Origin: Amycolatopsis sp. FDAARGOS 1241
GTDB lineage: Bacteria > Actinomycetota > Actinomycetes > Mycobacteriales > Pseudonocardiaceae
Assembly: GCF_016889705.1 (NCBI RefSeq)
Contig: NZ_CP069526.1
Span: 7,771,001 to 7,835,000 of the forward strand
Length of the DNA: 64,000 nucleotides
Direction of reading: 5' to 3'
Part shown: positions 8,528-18,501 of the stretch, one piece after another
Layout of the letters: every line of letters starts with the position of its first letter
Position numbering within the stretch: position 1 is the stretch's first letter
Notes under the pieces: model-generated
Told to the model about the DNA's origin: nothing
What the model saw: only the letters and a program-made list of their open reading frames with translations
Database searches by the model: none
Position numbers and translations under genes: made by a program

Positions 8528-9819
8528 AGCGCCTCGATCTCCTCGGCCAGTACGGTTTCCGGTCGCTCCACGAGCACGTGACAGCCCTCGCGCACCACGT
8601 CCCGGCCCGCGACGACCACGTGCCGCACGTCCGCGGCCCCGGCGGCGAACACCACCCCCGACGGCTCGATCCCCGCCGTGCGCACGGAATCCAGCGCCAC
8701 TGTCACCAGGTCCGCCCCGGCGCCGACCGCCAGCCGCCCCACCTCCGGCCACCCGACGGACGCGTGGTCCGTGCCCGCCGCGAGCAGCTCCCCGGCCGTG
8801 AACCGGCCGCGTTCCTCGCTCGCCAGCCGGTCGTCGAGCTCCAGCGCGCGGGTTTCCTCGAAGGCGTCGACCACGGCGTTGCTGTCGCTGCCGACGCCGA
8901 GCCGCACACCCGCGTCGAGCAGCTGCCGCGCGGGCCCGATGCCGTCGCCGAGGTCGCGTTCGGTCGTCGGGCAGAAGCACGCGGCCGCCCGCGCGTCGCC
9001 GAGCCACTTGACGTCCTGGTCGGTCAGGTGCGTCGCGTGCACCGCGACCAGCCGTTCACCCAGCACGCCGTGGTGCTGCAGCAGAACAGTCGGCGTGCAG
9101 CCGTAGGCCGCCTCGCACTGCTCGTTCTCCGCCCGCTGCTCGGACAGGTGGATGTGCAGCGGCCGCCCGGCCGGCACCGCCGCGTCGACCGTCGGCAGGT
9201 CGGCACCCGGCACCGCGCGCACGGAATGGATCGCCCCGCCGACGCGGAACAACTCGTCCTCCGCCAGCGCCGCAACCCGCGTAGCCCACTGCTGCGCCGA
9301 ACCGTCGGAAAACCGCTGCTGCACCTCGTCCGGCGGCACACCGATGCCGCCCGCGAGGTAACACGTGTCTAGCAACGTCAGTCGAAGGCCGGCTTCGCGC
9401 GCGGCCTCGCGCAACGCTTCGCCCATCGCGTTGGGCGAGGCGTACGGCCGTCCGCCCGGCGCGTGGTGCAGGTAGTGGAACTCGCCGACGCTGGTGTAGC
9501 CGGCGAGCACCATCTCCGCGTAGACGCCCCGCGCGAGCCGGTAGTAGGCGTCCGGGTCCAGCCGTGCGGCGAGCGAGTACATGCGCTCGCGCCACGTCCA
9601 GAACGTGCCACGCTCGTGGTGCGTCCGGCCCCGCAGCGCACGGTGGAACGCGTGCGAATGGCCGTTGGCGAACCCCGGCAGCGTCAGCCCCGCGAGGACG
9701 GTACCGGACCGGGGTGACCCCGCCGTGACCGACGTGATCAGCCCATCACGCACCTGCACCAGCACGCCGTCCGCGATCCCGTCGGGCAGCCACGCCCGTT
9801 CGCACCAGTACGTGGTCAT
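8515..9819 (-). CDS. hutF: Formimidoylglutamate deiminase
   Basis: Converts N-formimidoyl-L-glutamate to N-formyl-L-glutamate and ammonia, the deiminase branch of histidine breakdown. The 434-residue amidohydrolase shows [16 protein letters not shown] near the N-terminus (metal site), [20 protein letters not shown] and [11 protein letters not shown] (metal-binding Asp), all as expected of HutF. The ATG at 9819 overlaps the previous stop as ATGA. It sits between the M20 amidohydrolase gene and hutI. The HutF route yields formylglutamate, so a deformylase is still needed; no HutG is present here. Confidence 0.93.
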   Translation of the reverse strand: MTTYWCERAWLPDGIADGVLVQVRDGLITSVTAGSPRSGTVLAGLTLPGFANGHSHAFHRALRGRTHHERGTFWTWRERMYSLAARLDPDAYYRLARGVYAEMVLAGYTSVGEFHYLHHAPGGRPYASPNAMGEALREAAREAGLRLTLLDTCYLAGGIGVPPDEVQQRFSDGSAQQWATRVAALAEDELFRVGGAIHSVRAVPGADLPTVDAAVPAGRPLHIHLSEQRAENEQCEAAYGCTPTVLLQHHGVLGERLVAVHATHLTDQDVKWLGDARAAACFCPTTERDLGDGIGPARQLLDAGVRLGVGSDSNAVVDAFEETRALELDDRLASEERGRFTAGELLAAGTDHASVGWPEVGRLAVGAGADLVTVALDSVRTAGIEPSGVVFAAGAADVRHVVVAGRDVVREGCHVLVERPETVLAEEIEALWQF

Positions 9820-11012
9820 CCCGCCAGCCGTTCCAGCACCTCGGCCAGCGCCCGCGCGCCGGCCTCCACGTCGCCGGCCTCGGCGAACTCCTCCGGAGAG
9901 TGGCTGATGCCCGTGGGATTGCGCACGTACAGCATCCCGGCCGGCACGAACCCGGCCAGGATCGCCGCGTCGTGGCCCGCGCCCGTGGGCAGCTCCGGCA
10001 CGCCGCCGAGCCATTCCCCCAGGTTGCGCCGAAGGCGCTCGTCGAATACGACGTCGTCGGAGTACGACTCGCGCGCGACGGTCAGCTCACAGCCCTCTGC
10101 CTCGGCAGCCGCGCGGGCAGCCTGGGTGATGGCCTCGACCAGCTCAGGCGTGACCGTGCCCGGCACCCGCGCGTCGAGCCACAGGTCCACGGTGGACGCG
10201 ATGACGTTCGTGCCACCGGGGGTCGGCACCAGCCGGCCGACGGTCGCCCGCGCGTCGGGTCGCGCCTTCGCCAGCCGCCGCACGGCGACCACGGTCTCGG
10301 CCGCCGGCAGCATTGGGTCCACGCGGTCGGCGATCAGCGTCGCGCCGGCGTGGTTTCCCTGCCCGGTGAAGGAGAACCGCCACCGTCCGTGGGCGATCAC
10401 CGTGCTGCCGACCGCCACCGGCGAACCCAGGTCGATCAGCCCTCGGCCCTGCTCCACGTGCAGCTCCAGGAACCGCCCGATGAGCCCCAGCCGGTCGGGC
10501 TCCGCGCCGATCCGGTCCACGTCGAGACCGGACTTCGCGGCCGCCTCCCAGAACGTGACCCCGTCCGGGTCGCGCAGCGCCCGCGCCCGGTCCGCGGTGA
10601 TGGTGCCCGTCAGCAGCCGCGAGCCGAGACACGGCACCCCGAACCGGCCGCCTTCCTCCTCGGCGAACACGACCACCGCGAACGGCTTGGCGGGCCGGAA
10701 GCCCTTGGCCTGCAACGCCTCCACGGCCGCCAGAGCGCTCGTCACGCCGAGCGGCCCGTCGAACGCGCCGCCGCCCGGCACCGAGTCGAGGTGGCTGCCG
10801 GTCACCACAGCGTCCGGCCCCGGTGCGCCCCACCAGGCCCACATGTTGCCGTTGCGATCGGTCTCCACGGCCAGGCCCAGCCGCTCCGCCCGTTCGACGA
10901 ACCACGCGCGCAGGTCGTGCTCGGGAGCGTCGAACGCGTGCCGGGAGTAGCCGCCGCGCCTCCCGTCGCGCCCGACGCCGGCGATCTCGTCGAGCAGCCC
11001 GGAGGCCGTCAC
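9816..11012 (-). CDS. M20-family amidohydrolase (allantoate amidohydrolase-like), probable formylglutamate-processing enzyme
   Basis: Zn-dependent M20 hydrolase of the AllC/hydantoinase type, 398 residues. Metal and catalytic motifs are visible: [19 protein letters not shown] (metal His/Asp), [10 protein letters not shown] (catalytic Glu pair), [11 protein letters not shown] (metal His), and the dimer-region [14 protein letters not shown]. Sequence alone suggests allantoate or N-carbamoyl amino acid hydrolysis. Context says otherwise: it is locked between hutU and hutF by four-base overlaps (GTGA at 11012, ATGA at 9819), and the operon lacks HutG. I infer that it removes formyl or carbamoyl groups in histidine breakdown, likely N-formylglutamate. 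Similar gene order is known to me from Streptomyces hut loci. Confidence 0.85.
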   Translation of the reverse strand: MTASGLLDEIAGVGRDGRRGGYSRHAFDAPEHDLRAWFVERAERLGLAVETDRNGNMWAWWGAPGPDAVVTGSHLDSVPGGGAFDGPLGVTSALAAVEALQAKGFRPAKPFAVVVFAEEEGGRFGVPCLGSRLLTGTITADRARALRDPDGVTFWEAAAKSGLDVDRIGAEPDRLGLIGRFLELHVEQGRGLIDLGSPVAVGSTVIAHGRWRFSFTGQGNHAGATLIADRVDPMLPAAETVVAVRRLAKARPDARATVGRLVPTPGGTNVIASTVDLWLDARVPGTVTPELVEAITQAARAAAEAEGCELTVARESYSDDVVFDERLRRNLGEWLGGVPELPTGAGHDAAILAGFVPAGMLYVRNPTGISHSPEEFAEAGDVEAGARALAEVLERLAG

Positions 11013-12661
11013 GCGTTGTCCCGCATGGGGATCCGCACGCCGCGCTCGTCGGCGATCTCGGTGGCGTGGTCGTAACCGGCGTCCACGTGCCGGATCACGC
11101 CCATGCCCGGATCGTTGGTCAGCACCCGCTCGAGCTTCTGCACGGCCAGCGGCGTGCCGTCGGCGACGGTCACCTGGCCCGCGTGGATCGAGCGGCCCAT
11201 GCCGACGCCGCCGCCGTGGTGGATCGACACCCAGCTCGCGCCCGACGCGGTGTTGACCAGCGCGTTGAGCAGCGGCCAGTCGGCGATCGCGTCGGAGCCA
11301 TCGGCCATGCCTTCGGTCTCGCGGTACGGCGACGCGACGCTGCCGGAATCGAGGTGGTCGCGCCCGATGACCACGGGGGCCTTCAGCTCACCGCGGGCCA
11401 CCATCTCGTTGAACCGCAGGCCCGCGAGGTGGCGTTCGCCGTAGCCGAGCCAGCAGATCCGCGCCGGCAGCCCCTGGAACGCCACGCGCTCGCCGGCCAG
11501 CTTGATCCAGCGCGCCAGCGACTCGTTCTCCGGGAACAGCTCGAGCATCGCGCGGTCGGTCGCCGCGATGTCCTCGGGGTCGCCCGAGAGCGCCGCCCAG
11601 CGGAACGGGCCGTTGCCCTCACAGAACAGCGGGCGGAGGTAGGCGGGCACGAAGCCCGGGAAGTCGAACGCGCGCTCGCAGCCGCCGAGCTTCGCCTCGC
11701 CGCGCAGGGAGTTGCCGTAGTCGAAGACCTCGGCGCCGGCGTCGAGGAAGCCGAGCATGGCGTTGACGTGGTCGGCCATGGCCTCGCGCGCCCGGTCGGT
11801 GAACTCGTCGGGTTTCTTGGCCGCGTAGTCGTGCCAGTCGTCCACGCTCACGCCCTTGGGCAGGTAGGACAGCGGGTCGTGCGCCGAGGTCTGGTCGGTC
11901 ACGATGTCCACCTCGACGCCGCGGCGCAGCAGCTCCGGGAGCACCTCCGCGGCGTTGCCCACCACGGCCACCGACAGCGGCCGCCGCTCCTTCTTCGCGG
12001 CGGTGACGCGGCGGATCGCGTCGTCGAGGTCGTCGGCCACTTCGTCGAGGTAACGCGTTTCCACGCGGCGGTGCGCGCGCTGCGGGTCGCACTCGACGAC
12101 CAGGGCCACCCCGTCGTTCATCGTCACCGCGAGCGGCTGGGCCCCGCCCATGCCACCCAGTCCGGCGGTGACGGTGAGCGTGCCGCGCAAGTTACCCCCG
12201 AAGCGCTTCTTGGCCACGGCGGCGAACGTCTCGTAGGTGCCCTGCAGGATGCCCTGCGTGCCGATGTAGATCCACGAACCGGCCGTCATCTGGCCGTACA
12301 TCGTGAGGCCCTGCTGCTCCAAGCGGCGGAACTCGGGCCAGGTCGCCCAGTCGCCCACGAGGTTCGAGTTCGCGATCAGCACGCGCGGCGCCCACTCGTG
12401 CGTGCGGAACACCCCGACCGGCTTGCCCGACTGGACGAGCAGCGTCTCGTCGTTGTCCAAAGTGGTCAGTTCACGCGTGATCGCGTCGAAGCTCGCCCAG
12501 TTGCGCGCGGCCTTGCCGGTACCGCCGTAGACGACCAGGTCCTCCGGCCGCTCGGCGACCTCGGGGTCGAGGTTGTTGTGGAACATGCGCAGCGCGGCTT
12601 CGGTCTGCCACGACTTCGCGGTCAGCTGCGTGCCGCGCGCGGCGCGGACGGTGCGGGACAT
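11009..12661 (-). CDS. hutU: Urocanate hydratase (urocanase)
   Basis: NAD-dependent hydration of urocanate to imidazolone-5-propionate, second step of histidine degradation. The 550-residue protein has typical length and motifs: [30 protein letters not shown], the dinucleotide-binding [23 protein letters not shown] [12 protein letters not shown], and the C-terminal [18 protein letters not shown]. Its ATG lies 2 bp after the hutH stop and its stop overlaps the GTG of the amidohydrolase gene, so it is the second gene of the five-gene operon. Confidence 0.96.
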   Translation of the reverse strand: MSRTVRAARGTQLTAKSWQTEAALRMFHNNLDPEVAERPEDLVVYGGTGKAARNWASFDAITRELTTLDNDETLLVQSGKPVGVFRTHEWAPRVLIANSNLVGDWATWPEFRRLEQQGLTMYGQMTAGSWIYIGTQGILQGTYETFAAVAKKRFGGNLRGTLTVTAGLGGMGGAQPLAVTMNDGVALVVECDPQRAHRRVETRYLDEVADDLDDAIRRVTAAKKERRPLSVAVVGNAAEVLPELLRRGVEVDIVTDQTSAHDPLSYLPKGVSVDDWHDYAAKKPDEFTDRAREAMADHVNAMLGFLDAGAEVFDYGNSLRGEAKLGGCERAFDFPGFVPAYLRPLFCEGNGPFRWAALSGDPEDIAATDRAMLELFPENESLARWIKLAGERVAFQGLPARICWLGYGERHLAGLRFNEMVARGELKAPVVIGRDHLDSGSVASPYRETEGMADGSDAIADWPLLNALVNTASGASWVSIHHGGGVGMGRSIHAGQVTVADGTPLAVQKLERVLTNDPGMGVIRHVDAGYDHATEIADERGVRIPMRDNA

Positions 12662-12663
12662 TG

Positions 12664-14199
12664 TCAGACCTCCAGACGGGCGGCGGCCAGGACGGCGCCG
12701 GAGCGGACGAGTTCTTCGGCAGCCGCGATCTCGGGCGCCAGGTGACGGTCGGGGCCGGGGCCCGCGACCTTCGTGCGGAGCAGGTCACGCACCGCGCCGG
12801 TGACCGGCGAAGGTTCGAGCGGTGCGCGGAAGTCGAGCGCACGGGCGGCGGTGAGCAGCTCGATCGCCAGCACCGTCGTCAGGCCGTCGACGGCCTTGCG
12901 CAGCTTCCGGGCCGCAGACCAGCCCATGGAGACGTGGTCCTCCTGCATCGCGCTGCTCGGGATGGAGTCGACCGACGCGGGCACCGCGAGCCGCTTGAGC
13001 TCGCTGACCACGGCGGCCTGCGTGTACTGGGCGATCATGTGCCCGGAGTCGACCCCCGGGTCGTGGGCCAGGAACGGCGGCAGGCCGTGGGAACGCGCCT
13101 TGTCGAGCATCCGGTCGGTGCGCCGCTCGGCCATGCTGGCGACGTCGGCGACCGGCACTGCGAGGAAGTCCAGTACGTACGCCACGGGTGCGCCGTGGAA
13201 GTTGCCGTTGGACTCGACCCGCCCGTCGGCCAGCACCACGGGGTTGTCCACAGCGGACCGCAGCTCGCGGTCGGCGACGAGTTCAGCGTGAGCGAGCGTG
13301 TCGCGCGCGGCGCCGTGGACCTGCGGAGCGCATCGCAGCGAGTACGCGTCTTGCACGCGGTTGCAGTCGGGCCCGCGGTGGCTCTCCACGATCTTCGACC
13401 CCTGCAGCGCGGCGAACATCCGCGCCGCGCTCGTCGCCTGCCCGGGATGCGGCCGCAGCGCCTGCAGGTCCGCGGCGAACGCCCGGTCGGTGCCCAGCAG
13501 CGCTTCGACGCTCATCGCCGCGATGAGGTCGGCGATGTCCAGCAGCCGGTGCAGGTCGGCGGCCGCGAGCAGCAGCATGCCGAGCATGCCGTCGGTGCCG
13601 TTGGTGAGCGCCAGGCCTTCCTTCTCGGCCAGCACGACGGGCGTGACGCCGGCCGCCTCCAGTGCCTCGGCGGCGGGTTTGCGTACGCCGTCGTGGTCGA
13701 CCTCGCCCTCGCCCATCAGCGCGAGCGCGACCGCAGCGAGCGGTGCGAGGTCACCCGAGCAGCCGAGTGATCCGTACTCGTGGACGACGGGAGTGATCCC
13801 CGCGTTGAGCAGGGCCGCAAGCGCTTGCGCCGTCTCCGGGCGCACGCCCGTGTACCCGCTGGCGAGCGTCCGCAGGCGCAGCAGCATCAACGCGCGGACG
13901 ACCTCGGTCTCCACCGCGGGCCCCGCGCCCGCCGCGTGCGAGCGGATCAGGCTGCGTTGCAACGCGGTGCGGCTCTCCACGGGGATGTGCCGCGTGGCGA
14001 GCGCGCCGAAGCCCGTGGAGACGCCGTACGTGGGCGAAGTCGCGTGCGCGAGGTCCTCGATGTGCTGGCGAGTAGCGGCGAGGTTCTTCTCGGCCGCCTC
14101 GGCGAGCCCGACGGGTGTGTGTCCGCGGACGACGCCGACGACCTCGGCCGCGGTCATCGGCTTCGAGCCCAAGAGCACTGGTTCCGGCATGTCAGCCAT
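12664..14199 (-). CDS. hutH: Histidine ammonia-lyase
   Basis: Deaminates L-histidine to trans-urocanate, the first step of the pathway. The 511-residue protein has YGVSTGFG (residues 58-65) and the MIO prosthetic-group tripeptide in [12 protein letters not shown], here C147-S148-G149 rather than the common Ala-Ser-Gly; as I recall, Cys-Ser-Gly is normal for streptomycete-type enzymes. [11 protein letters not shown] and [12 protein letters not shown] are also conserved. Start could be ATG 14199 (MADMPEP) or 14190 (MPEP); neither has a good ribosome site. It heads the hut operon and faces the IclR gene across about 130 bp. Confidence 0.95.
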   Translation of the reverse strand: MADMPEPVLLGSKPMTAAEVVGVVRGHTPVGLAEAAEKNLAATRQHIEDLAHATSPTYGVSTGFGALATRHIPVESRTALQRSLIRSHAAGAGPAVETEVVRALMLLRLRTLASGYTGVRPETAQALAALLNAGITPVVHEYGSLGCSGDLAPLAAVALALMGEGEVDHDGVRKPAAEALEAAGVTPVVLAEKEGLALTNGTDGMLGMLLLAAADLHRLLDIADLIAAMSVEALLGTDRAFAADLQALRPHPGQATSAARMFAALQGSKIVESHRGPDCNRVQDAYSLRCAPQVHGAARDTLAHAELVADRELRSAVDNPVVLADGRVESNGNFHGAPVAYVLDFLAVPVADVASMAERRTDRMLDKARSHGLPPFLAHDPGVDSGHMIAQYTQAAVVSELKRLAVPASVDSIPSSAMQEDHVSMGWSAARKLRKAVDGLTTVLAIELLTAARALDFRAPLEPSPVTGAVRDLLRTKVAGPGPDRHLAPEIAAAEELVRSGAVLAAARLEV

Positions 14200-14245
14200 T
14201 GGACAACGATCAGCGGCCCCGGCGGGAGGCCGAAGTTCGCGGCAG

Positions 14246-14263
14246 TGTCTGGTATCCAAGACA
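14246..14263. promoter_or_regulatory. Putative IclR operator between hutH and iclR
   Basis: An imperfect 18-bp inverted repeat, TGTCTGGTATCCAAGACA, with five outer bases matching perfectly (TGTCT/AGACA). It is the best dyad in the 131-bp divergent intergenic region and lies close to the hutH start side. Use as the operator of the adjacent IclR-type regulator is inference. Confidence 0.4.
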
Positions 14264-14330
14264 AGACGAGGTTGAAGGCGTCGGTGCCTGGCACGAGTGT
14301 CCCGCTCGTGCACCCTCGGGAGGGAGCCAG

Positions 14331-15137
14331 GTGAGCAGTTCGGACGTTCCCGCGCTCCGCCACGGCCTCGCCGTGCTGCGGCTGCTCGCGCGCCACGCCG
14401 GCCCCGTCTCCGCGGCCACCGTGGCCCGCGACCTGCACCTGCCGCGCTCGACGACCTACCACCTGCTCAACGAGCTCACCGCCGCGGGCTTCGTCGCCCA
14501 CCTGCCCGCCGAACGGCGCTACGGCCTCGGCATCGCCGCGTTCGAGCTCGGCTCGGCCTACCTGCGGCACGACCCGCTCGAACGGCTGGCCGCCCCGCTC
14601 CTGCGCAAGCTCGTGGACCGCGTCGGCCACACCGCCCACCTGGGCGTGCTGCACGGCAACGAATCCCTGTACCTGATCAAGGAACGCCCCGCCCGCCCCG
14701 AAACCCTCGTGACGGACGTCGGGGTCCGCCTGCCGGCGCAGCTCACCGCGTCGGGCCGCGCGATCCTGCGCCACCTGCCCGCGGCACACGTCCGCGCGCT
14801 GTTCCCGACGGCCGGCTCGTTCGTGCTGCGGACCAGCCGCGGACCCGATTCACTGGCCGCCCTGCGCCGCACGCTGGCGGCGGAACAGCGGCTCGGCTGG
14901 TCGGTCGAGGACGGCCACGTGACCGACGGGTTCGCCTCCGTCGCGGCCCCGGTGTTCGACCACGGCGCCCGCCCGATGGCGTCGATCTCCGTGACGCTGC
15001 GCCATCTCTGCCCCAACGGCAGCCCCGACGGCAGCGCCGGCGACGGCCCGTGCGGCGAGACGTTCCCGGACTTCGCCGCGGCCGTCGCGGAAGCAGCCGC
15101 CGAACTGACCGGCCGCATCGGCGGCAAGACCCCCTGA
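14331..15137 (+). CDS. IclR-family transcriptional regulator, probable hut regulator
   Basis: A 268-residue regulator with an N-terminal winged helix-turn-helix (about residues 12-65, VARDLHLPRSTTYHLLNELT as recognition region) and the C-terminal IclR effector domain (GHTAHLGVLHGNESLYLIKE, LTASGRAILRHLP, ASVAAPVFDHG). Start GTG 14331 has GGGAGG seven bases upstream. It is divergent from the hut operon, so control of histidine use, with histidine or urocanate as ligand, is the likely role. It is unlike the GntR-type HutC of proteobacteria. It ends at a strong shared terminator. Confidence 0.88.
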   Translation: MSSSDVPALRHGLAVLRLLARHAGPVSAATVARDLHLPRSTTYHLLNELTAAGFVAHLPAERRYGLGIAAFELGSAYLRHDPLERLAAPLLRKLVDRVGHTAHLGVLHGNESLYLIKERPARPETLVTDVGVRLPAQLTASGRAILRHLPAAHVRALFPTAGSFVLRTSRGPDSLAALRRTLAAEQRLGWSVEDGHVTDGFASVAAPVFDHGARPMASISVTLRHLCPNGSPDGSAGDGPCGETFPDFAAAVAEAAAELTGRIGGKTP

Positions 15138-15146
15138 CCGACGAAA

Positions 15147-15191
15147 CCGGCCCGCTCCGCCGCCCTGGTCGAGGACGGCGGAGCGGGCCGG
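15147..15191. terminator. Bidirectional hairpin terminator between iclR and ggt
   Basis: A perfect 16-bp stem (15147-15162 with 15176-15191) and a 13-base loop, located between two convergent genes. No long T-run follows on either strand, so it would be an actinomycete-style hairpin terminator. Confidence 0.7.
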
Positions 15192-15204
15192 TCGAACGAG
15201 CGGC

Positions 15205-17007
15205 TCAGCGGTGCGTGGAAACCACCATCGCCGAGGTACCGCCCCGGCGGACGGGTTCACCGGCCGCGAGGATCTTGCCGCCGCGCTCGAATTCGAGCCC
15301 GGCCGCGACGCCGATCGAACCAACGTTGGTGAAGCTCTGGCCCAGCGCCTGCAGTCCCGCCGTGGTCGGCTGCGCGAGGAACGCCGGCTCCGCGTCACTC
15401 GTCTTGGCGTTGCGCTGCGAAGCGCGCGGCGCGGCGATCGCGTCCGGCAGGCCCATCCCGAAGTCGAGCCGGTTGACCAGGACCTGCAGCACCGTCGTGA
15501 TGATCGTGGCGCCGCCCGGCGAACCGACCGCGAGCACCGGCTTGCCGTCCTTGAGCACGATCGTCGGCGACATGCTCGACCGCGGCCGCTTGCCCGGGGC
15601 CGGCAGGTTGGGGTCGGGCGCGGTGCCCTGCGTCGGCGCGAAGTTGAAATCCGTGAGCTCGTTGTTGAGCAGGAAGCCGCGGCCGGACACGGTGATGCCA
15701 CTACCCGCGAGCTGCTCGATCGTGTTCGTATACGACACGACGTTGCCCTGCTTGTCGCTCACCACGAAGTGGTTGGTGTGCTGCTCGTTGCTGTCCGACG
15801 ACGCAGCCGTGCCCGTCTCGCACCCACCACCCGTGGAGTACGGGTCACCGGGCGCAACCGGGCTCAACCCCGCTTTGTCCGGGTCGATCTGGCACGCGCG
15901 CGTGGCCGCGAACTGCTTCGACAGCAGCTGCTGCTGCGGCACTTTCACGTAGCGGGAGTCGCCGATGTAGCGGTTGCGGTCGGCGAAGGCGAGCCGGCTC
16001 GCCTCCAGGTAGTGGTGCAGCGCCTGCACCCGGTCCATCTTGGACAGGTCGAAGTTGCCCAGGATGTTCAGCGATTCCCCCACCGTGATGCCACCGCTGG
16101 AGGAGGGCGCCATGCCGTAGACGTCGTAACCGCGGTAGTTCACGTGCGTCGGCGACCCGTCGAGAGCACCGTAGGCCCGCAGGTCCGACAGCTGCATCGG
16201 GCCGGGGATCGACTTGATCGGCGCGCCCTGCGCCAATGGCGGGTTCTGCACCGTTTTTACCAGGTCACGGCCGACGGAACCGCCGTAGAGCGCCCCGATG
16301 CCCTGGTGGCTGATCTGGCGGTAGGTCTCGGCGAGGTCCGGGTTGCGGAACACCGAACCGACCTTCGGCGCCTCGCCGCCCGGCAGGAACAGCGCGGCGC
16401 TGGGCGCGAAGTGCGACAGCTTGTCCTTGAGCGAGGTGGTCTGGTCGGCGAACGTCTGGTTCACCACGAACCCGCGGTCCGCGACCTGCACGGCGGGCCG
16501 CAGGTCGTCGGCGAGGCTGAACTTGCCCCACCTCTGCAGCGCGCGCTGCCACGTGGCGACCATGCCGGGCACGCCGACGGACTTGCCGCTCTCGACGGCG
16601 GTCTCGAACGCGTACGGCTGCCCGGTGGCGGGATCGATGAACATGTCGGGCTTGTCCGCCGCCGGCGTGGTCTCGCGGCCGTCGATGGTCGAGATCCGCT
16701 TGGTCTTCGCGTCGTAGTAGACGAAGTACCCGCCACCGCCGGGCCCGGCGACGTACGGGTCGGTGACCCCGAGTGTGGCGGCGACCGCGACGGCGGCGTC
16801 GGCGGCGGTCCCGCCCCGGCGCAGGACGTCGATGCCGGCCTGCGTGGATTCGACGGTGTCCGACACGACCGCCCCGCCGTAGCCCTCGGCGACCGGTTGC
16901 TTGTCCGCGGTACCCGGGTGGGCCGAGGCCGCCGGCGCGGCAGCGGCCACCAGCCCCACGGTCAGCCCCGCGGACAGCAGGGCGGTGAGTGTTCGACGTC
17001 GGCTCAT
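15205..17007 (-). CDS. ggt: Secreted gamma-glutamyltransferase
   Basis: Exported Ntn-hydrolase that splits gamma-glutamyl bonds of glutathione-like or poly-gamma-glutamyl substrates. The 600-residue precursor has a signal peptide (MSRRR, hydrophobic core to about residue 28, cleavage after ASA). The expected self-cleavage and nucleophile Thr is Thr411 in EQHTNHFVVSD; GPGGGGYFV, the PSSSGG motif (MAPSSSGGITVGE) and RPRSSMSPTIV also match. ATG 17007 has AAAGGGAG just upstream; a longer frame upstream is not credible since it would hide the signal peptide. Glutathione is not expected in actinobacteria, so scavenging of external gamma-glutamyl peptides is the likely role. Confidence 0.93.
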   Translation of the reverse strand: MSRRRTLTALLSAGLTVGLVAAAAPAASAHPGTADKQPVAEGYGGAVVSDTVESTQAGIDVLRRGGTAADAAVAVAATLGVTDPYVAGPGGGGYFVYYDAKTKRISTIDGRETTPAADKPDMFIDPATGQPYAFETAVESGKSVGVPGMVATWQRALQRWGKFSLADDLRPAVQVADRGFVVNQTFADQTTSLKDKLSHFAPSAALFLPGGEAPKVGSVFRNPDLAETYRQISHQGIGALYGGSVGRDLVKTVQNPPLAQGAPIKSIPGPMQLSDLRAYGALDGSPTHVNYRGYDVYGMAPSSSGGITVGESLNILGNFDLSKMDRVQALHHYLEASRLAFADRNRYIGDSRYVKVPQQQLLSKQFAATRACQIDPDKAGLSPVAPGDPYSTGGGCETGTAASSDSNEQHTNHFVVSDKQGNVVSYTNTIEQLAGSGITVSGRGFLLNNELTDFNFAPTQGTAPDPNLPAPGKRPRSSMSPTIVLKDGKPVLAVGSPGGATIITTVLQVLVNRLDFGMGLPDAIAAPRASQRNAKTSDAEPAFLAQPTTAGLQALGQSFTNVGSIGVAAGLEFERGGKILAAGEPVRRGGTSAMVVSTHR

Positions 17008-17171
17008 TGCACTCCCTTTCTCAGACCTGCGACGGTCTTCCGGGACTCCCGGCGAGGGGCAGCGCACGCCGTTCGCTCGCCGATGAGCATGTGACGGGAG
17101 GTTTACCACCGGTGAGCTCACACAGGAAGCCGTCTTGAGCCGGATTTAGGGTGGTTGCTCCGGACGCCCGA

Positions 17172-18401
17172 TCAGCCCTGCTCGACCGCGCGCCAGCGCG
17201 CACCGATCGTCGCCGCGATCACCGCGCCGATCGACAGCACGACGGCGAAGACCGCCATCGCCGCGGCGAGACCGGCGGAGGCGAGGGTGATGCTGAACAG
17301 GATCGGCGGCAGGCCCATGCCGAGGTAGGCGATCACGAAGAACATGGCCAGCACACCGGCGCGCGCGTGCGGTACCGCCACCGAGTGCGTTCGCCCGACG
17401 CCGCCCTTGAACAGCGCCCCACAGCCGGCGCCGGCCAGCACGAGTGCGAGCAGGTACAGCCACAGCAGCGGGTGGACCAGTGAAACCACCACGAGGGCCA
17501 GCCCGATCGGCGCCACGACCATGCCGGTGACGAGCGTCTGCCCCACGCTGAACGACCACAGCAGCAGCAACCCCAGCGCTGACGCGCCGAACATGAGGAA
17601 CGGCGCGAACCCGGCCATGAAGTGCGAACCGAGGTGCAGCTCGTCCTGCAGCATCTTCGCGCCCATCGCGCTGAGCAGCCCCAGGATGGCGAAGGAGAAG
17701 AACGCGGCGCCCGACGCGGCGCTGAAGCCGAGGTGCCCGCGGTGCACGAGCGAGAACCGGCTCTTCGCACCCGTGCGCCGTTCGAGCGTTTCCGGTGTGA
17801 CGAGCACGAGTCCGAGGCACAGCAGGAGTGCCAAGCCGAACCCGGCCTGTGTGATCAGCAGCGGATCGGTGCTCCACTGCGCCACGCACCCGGCGACCAG
17901 CGGGCCGAGGGCGAGCCCACCGAGCGTCGCCATGGTCGACACCACGGCGGGCAGCGGCGACGACGCGTGGTGCGGCCGGGCGTGGTCGTGGAGGTCGTGC
18001 AGGTAGACGGTGGCGGTCGAGGCCATGAGCCCGGTGCTGATGCCGTTGAGGAAGCGGCCCAGCAGCAGGCCCGGCAGCTCCGGCCACAGCGCGAGCGTGA
18101 CCGACGCGACGATCGCGACGACCAGCGAGGACGCGGTCACGACGCGGCGGCCGAACAGATCGGACAGGTGCCCGAAGCACGCGAACGCGACGCTCGCGCC
18201 GATCACCATCATCGCGAAGGCGACCGTGAGCATGGTGGTGCTGAAGCCGTCGTGCGCCGCATACAGCGGCCACAGCGGGGTGGGAGCGGTGCCGAACGCC
18301 ATGAGGATCGTGAAGGCCACCGCGGCGAACCAGAAACCCGTTCGGTGCGAGACCTCCAGCCGGCCGCGAGGGACCGCTTCCGGGGCGGGGACCACAGTCA
18401 T
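17172..18401 (-). CDS. Major facilitator superfamily transporter
   Basis: A 409-residue membrane protein with twelve hydrophobic segments and the MFS loop 2-3 motif as FGHLSDLFGRRVV. It starts GTAPTPLWPLYAAHDGFS, a pattern of drug or small-molecule exporters. ATG 18401 is chosen because AAGGAG lies 8 bases upstream. It is transcribed away from a LysR regulator 100 bp away, which most likely controls it. Substrate unknown; multidrug or metabolite export is a guess from the family. Confidence 0.9.
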   Translation of the reverse strand: MTVVPAPEAVPRGRLEVSHRTGFWFAAVAFTILMAFGTAPTPLWPLYAAHDGFSTTMLTVAFAMMVIGASVAFACFGHLSDLFGRRVVTASSLVVAIVASVTLALWPELPGLLLGRFLNGISTGLMASTATVYLHDLHDHARPHHASSPLPAVVSTMATLGGLALGPLVAGCVAQWSTDPLLITQAGFGLALLLCLGLVLVTPETLERRTGAKSRFSLVHRGHLGFSAASGAAFFSFAILGLLSAMGAKMLQDELHLGSHFMAGFAPFLMFGASALGLLLLWSFSVGQTLVTGMVVAPIGLALVVVSLVHPLLWLYLLALVLAGAGCGALFKGGVGRTHSVAVPHARAGVLAMFFVIAYLGMGLPPILFSITLASAGLAAAMAVFAVVLSIGAVIAATIGARWRAVEQG

Positions 18402-18501
18402 TTTGCGAACTCCTTTCTCCTTTCGAGTATTGGCTCGACGGTCAGTCACGTAAAGTGATGGTTTTTGCTATTGGTCAGCATCGTTTGTGATGATGGGGCC
18501 C

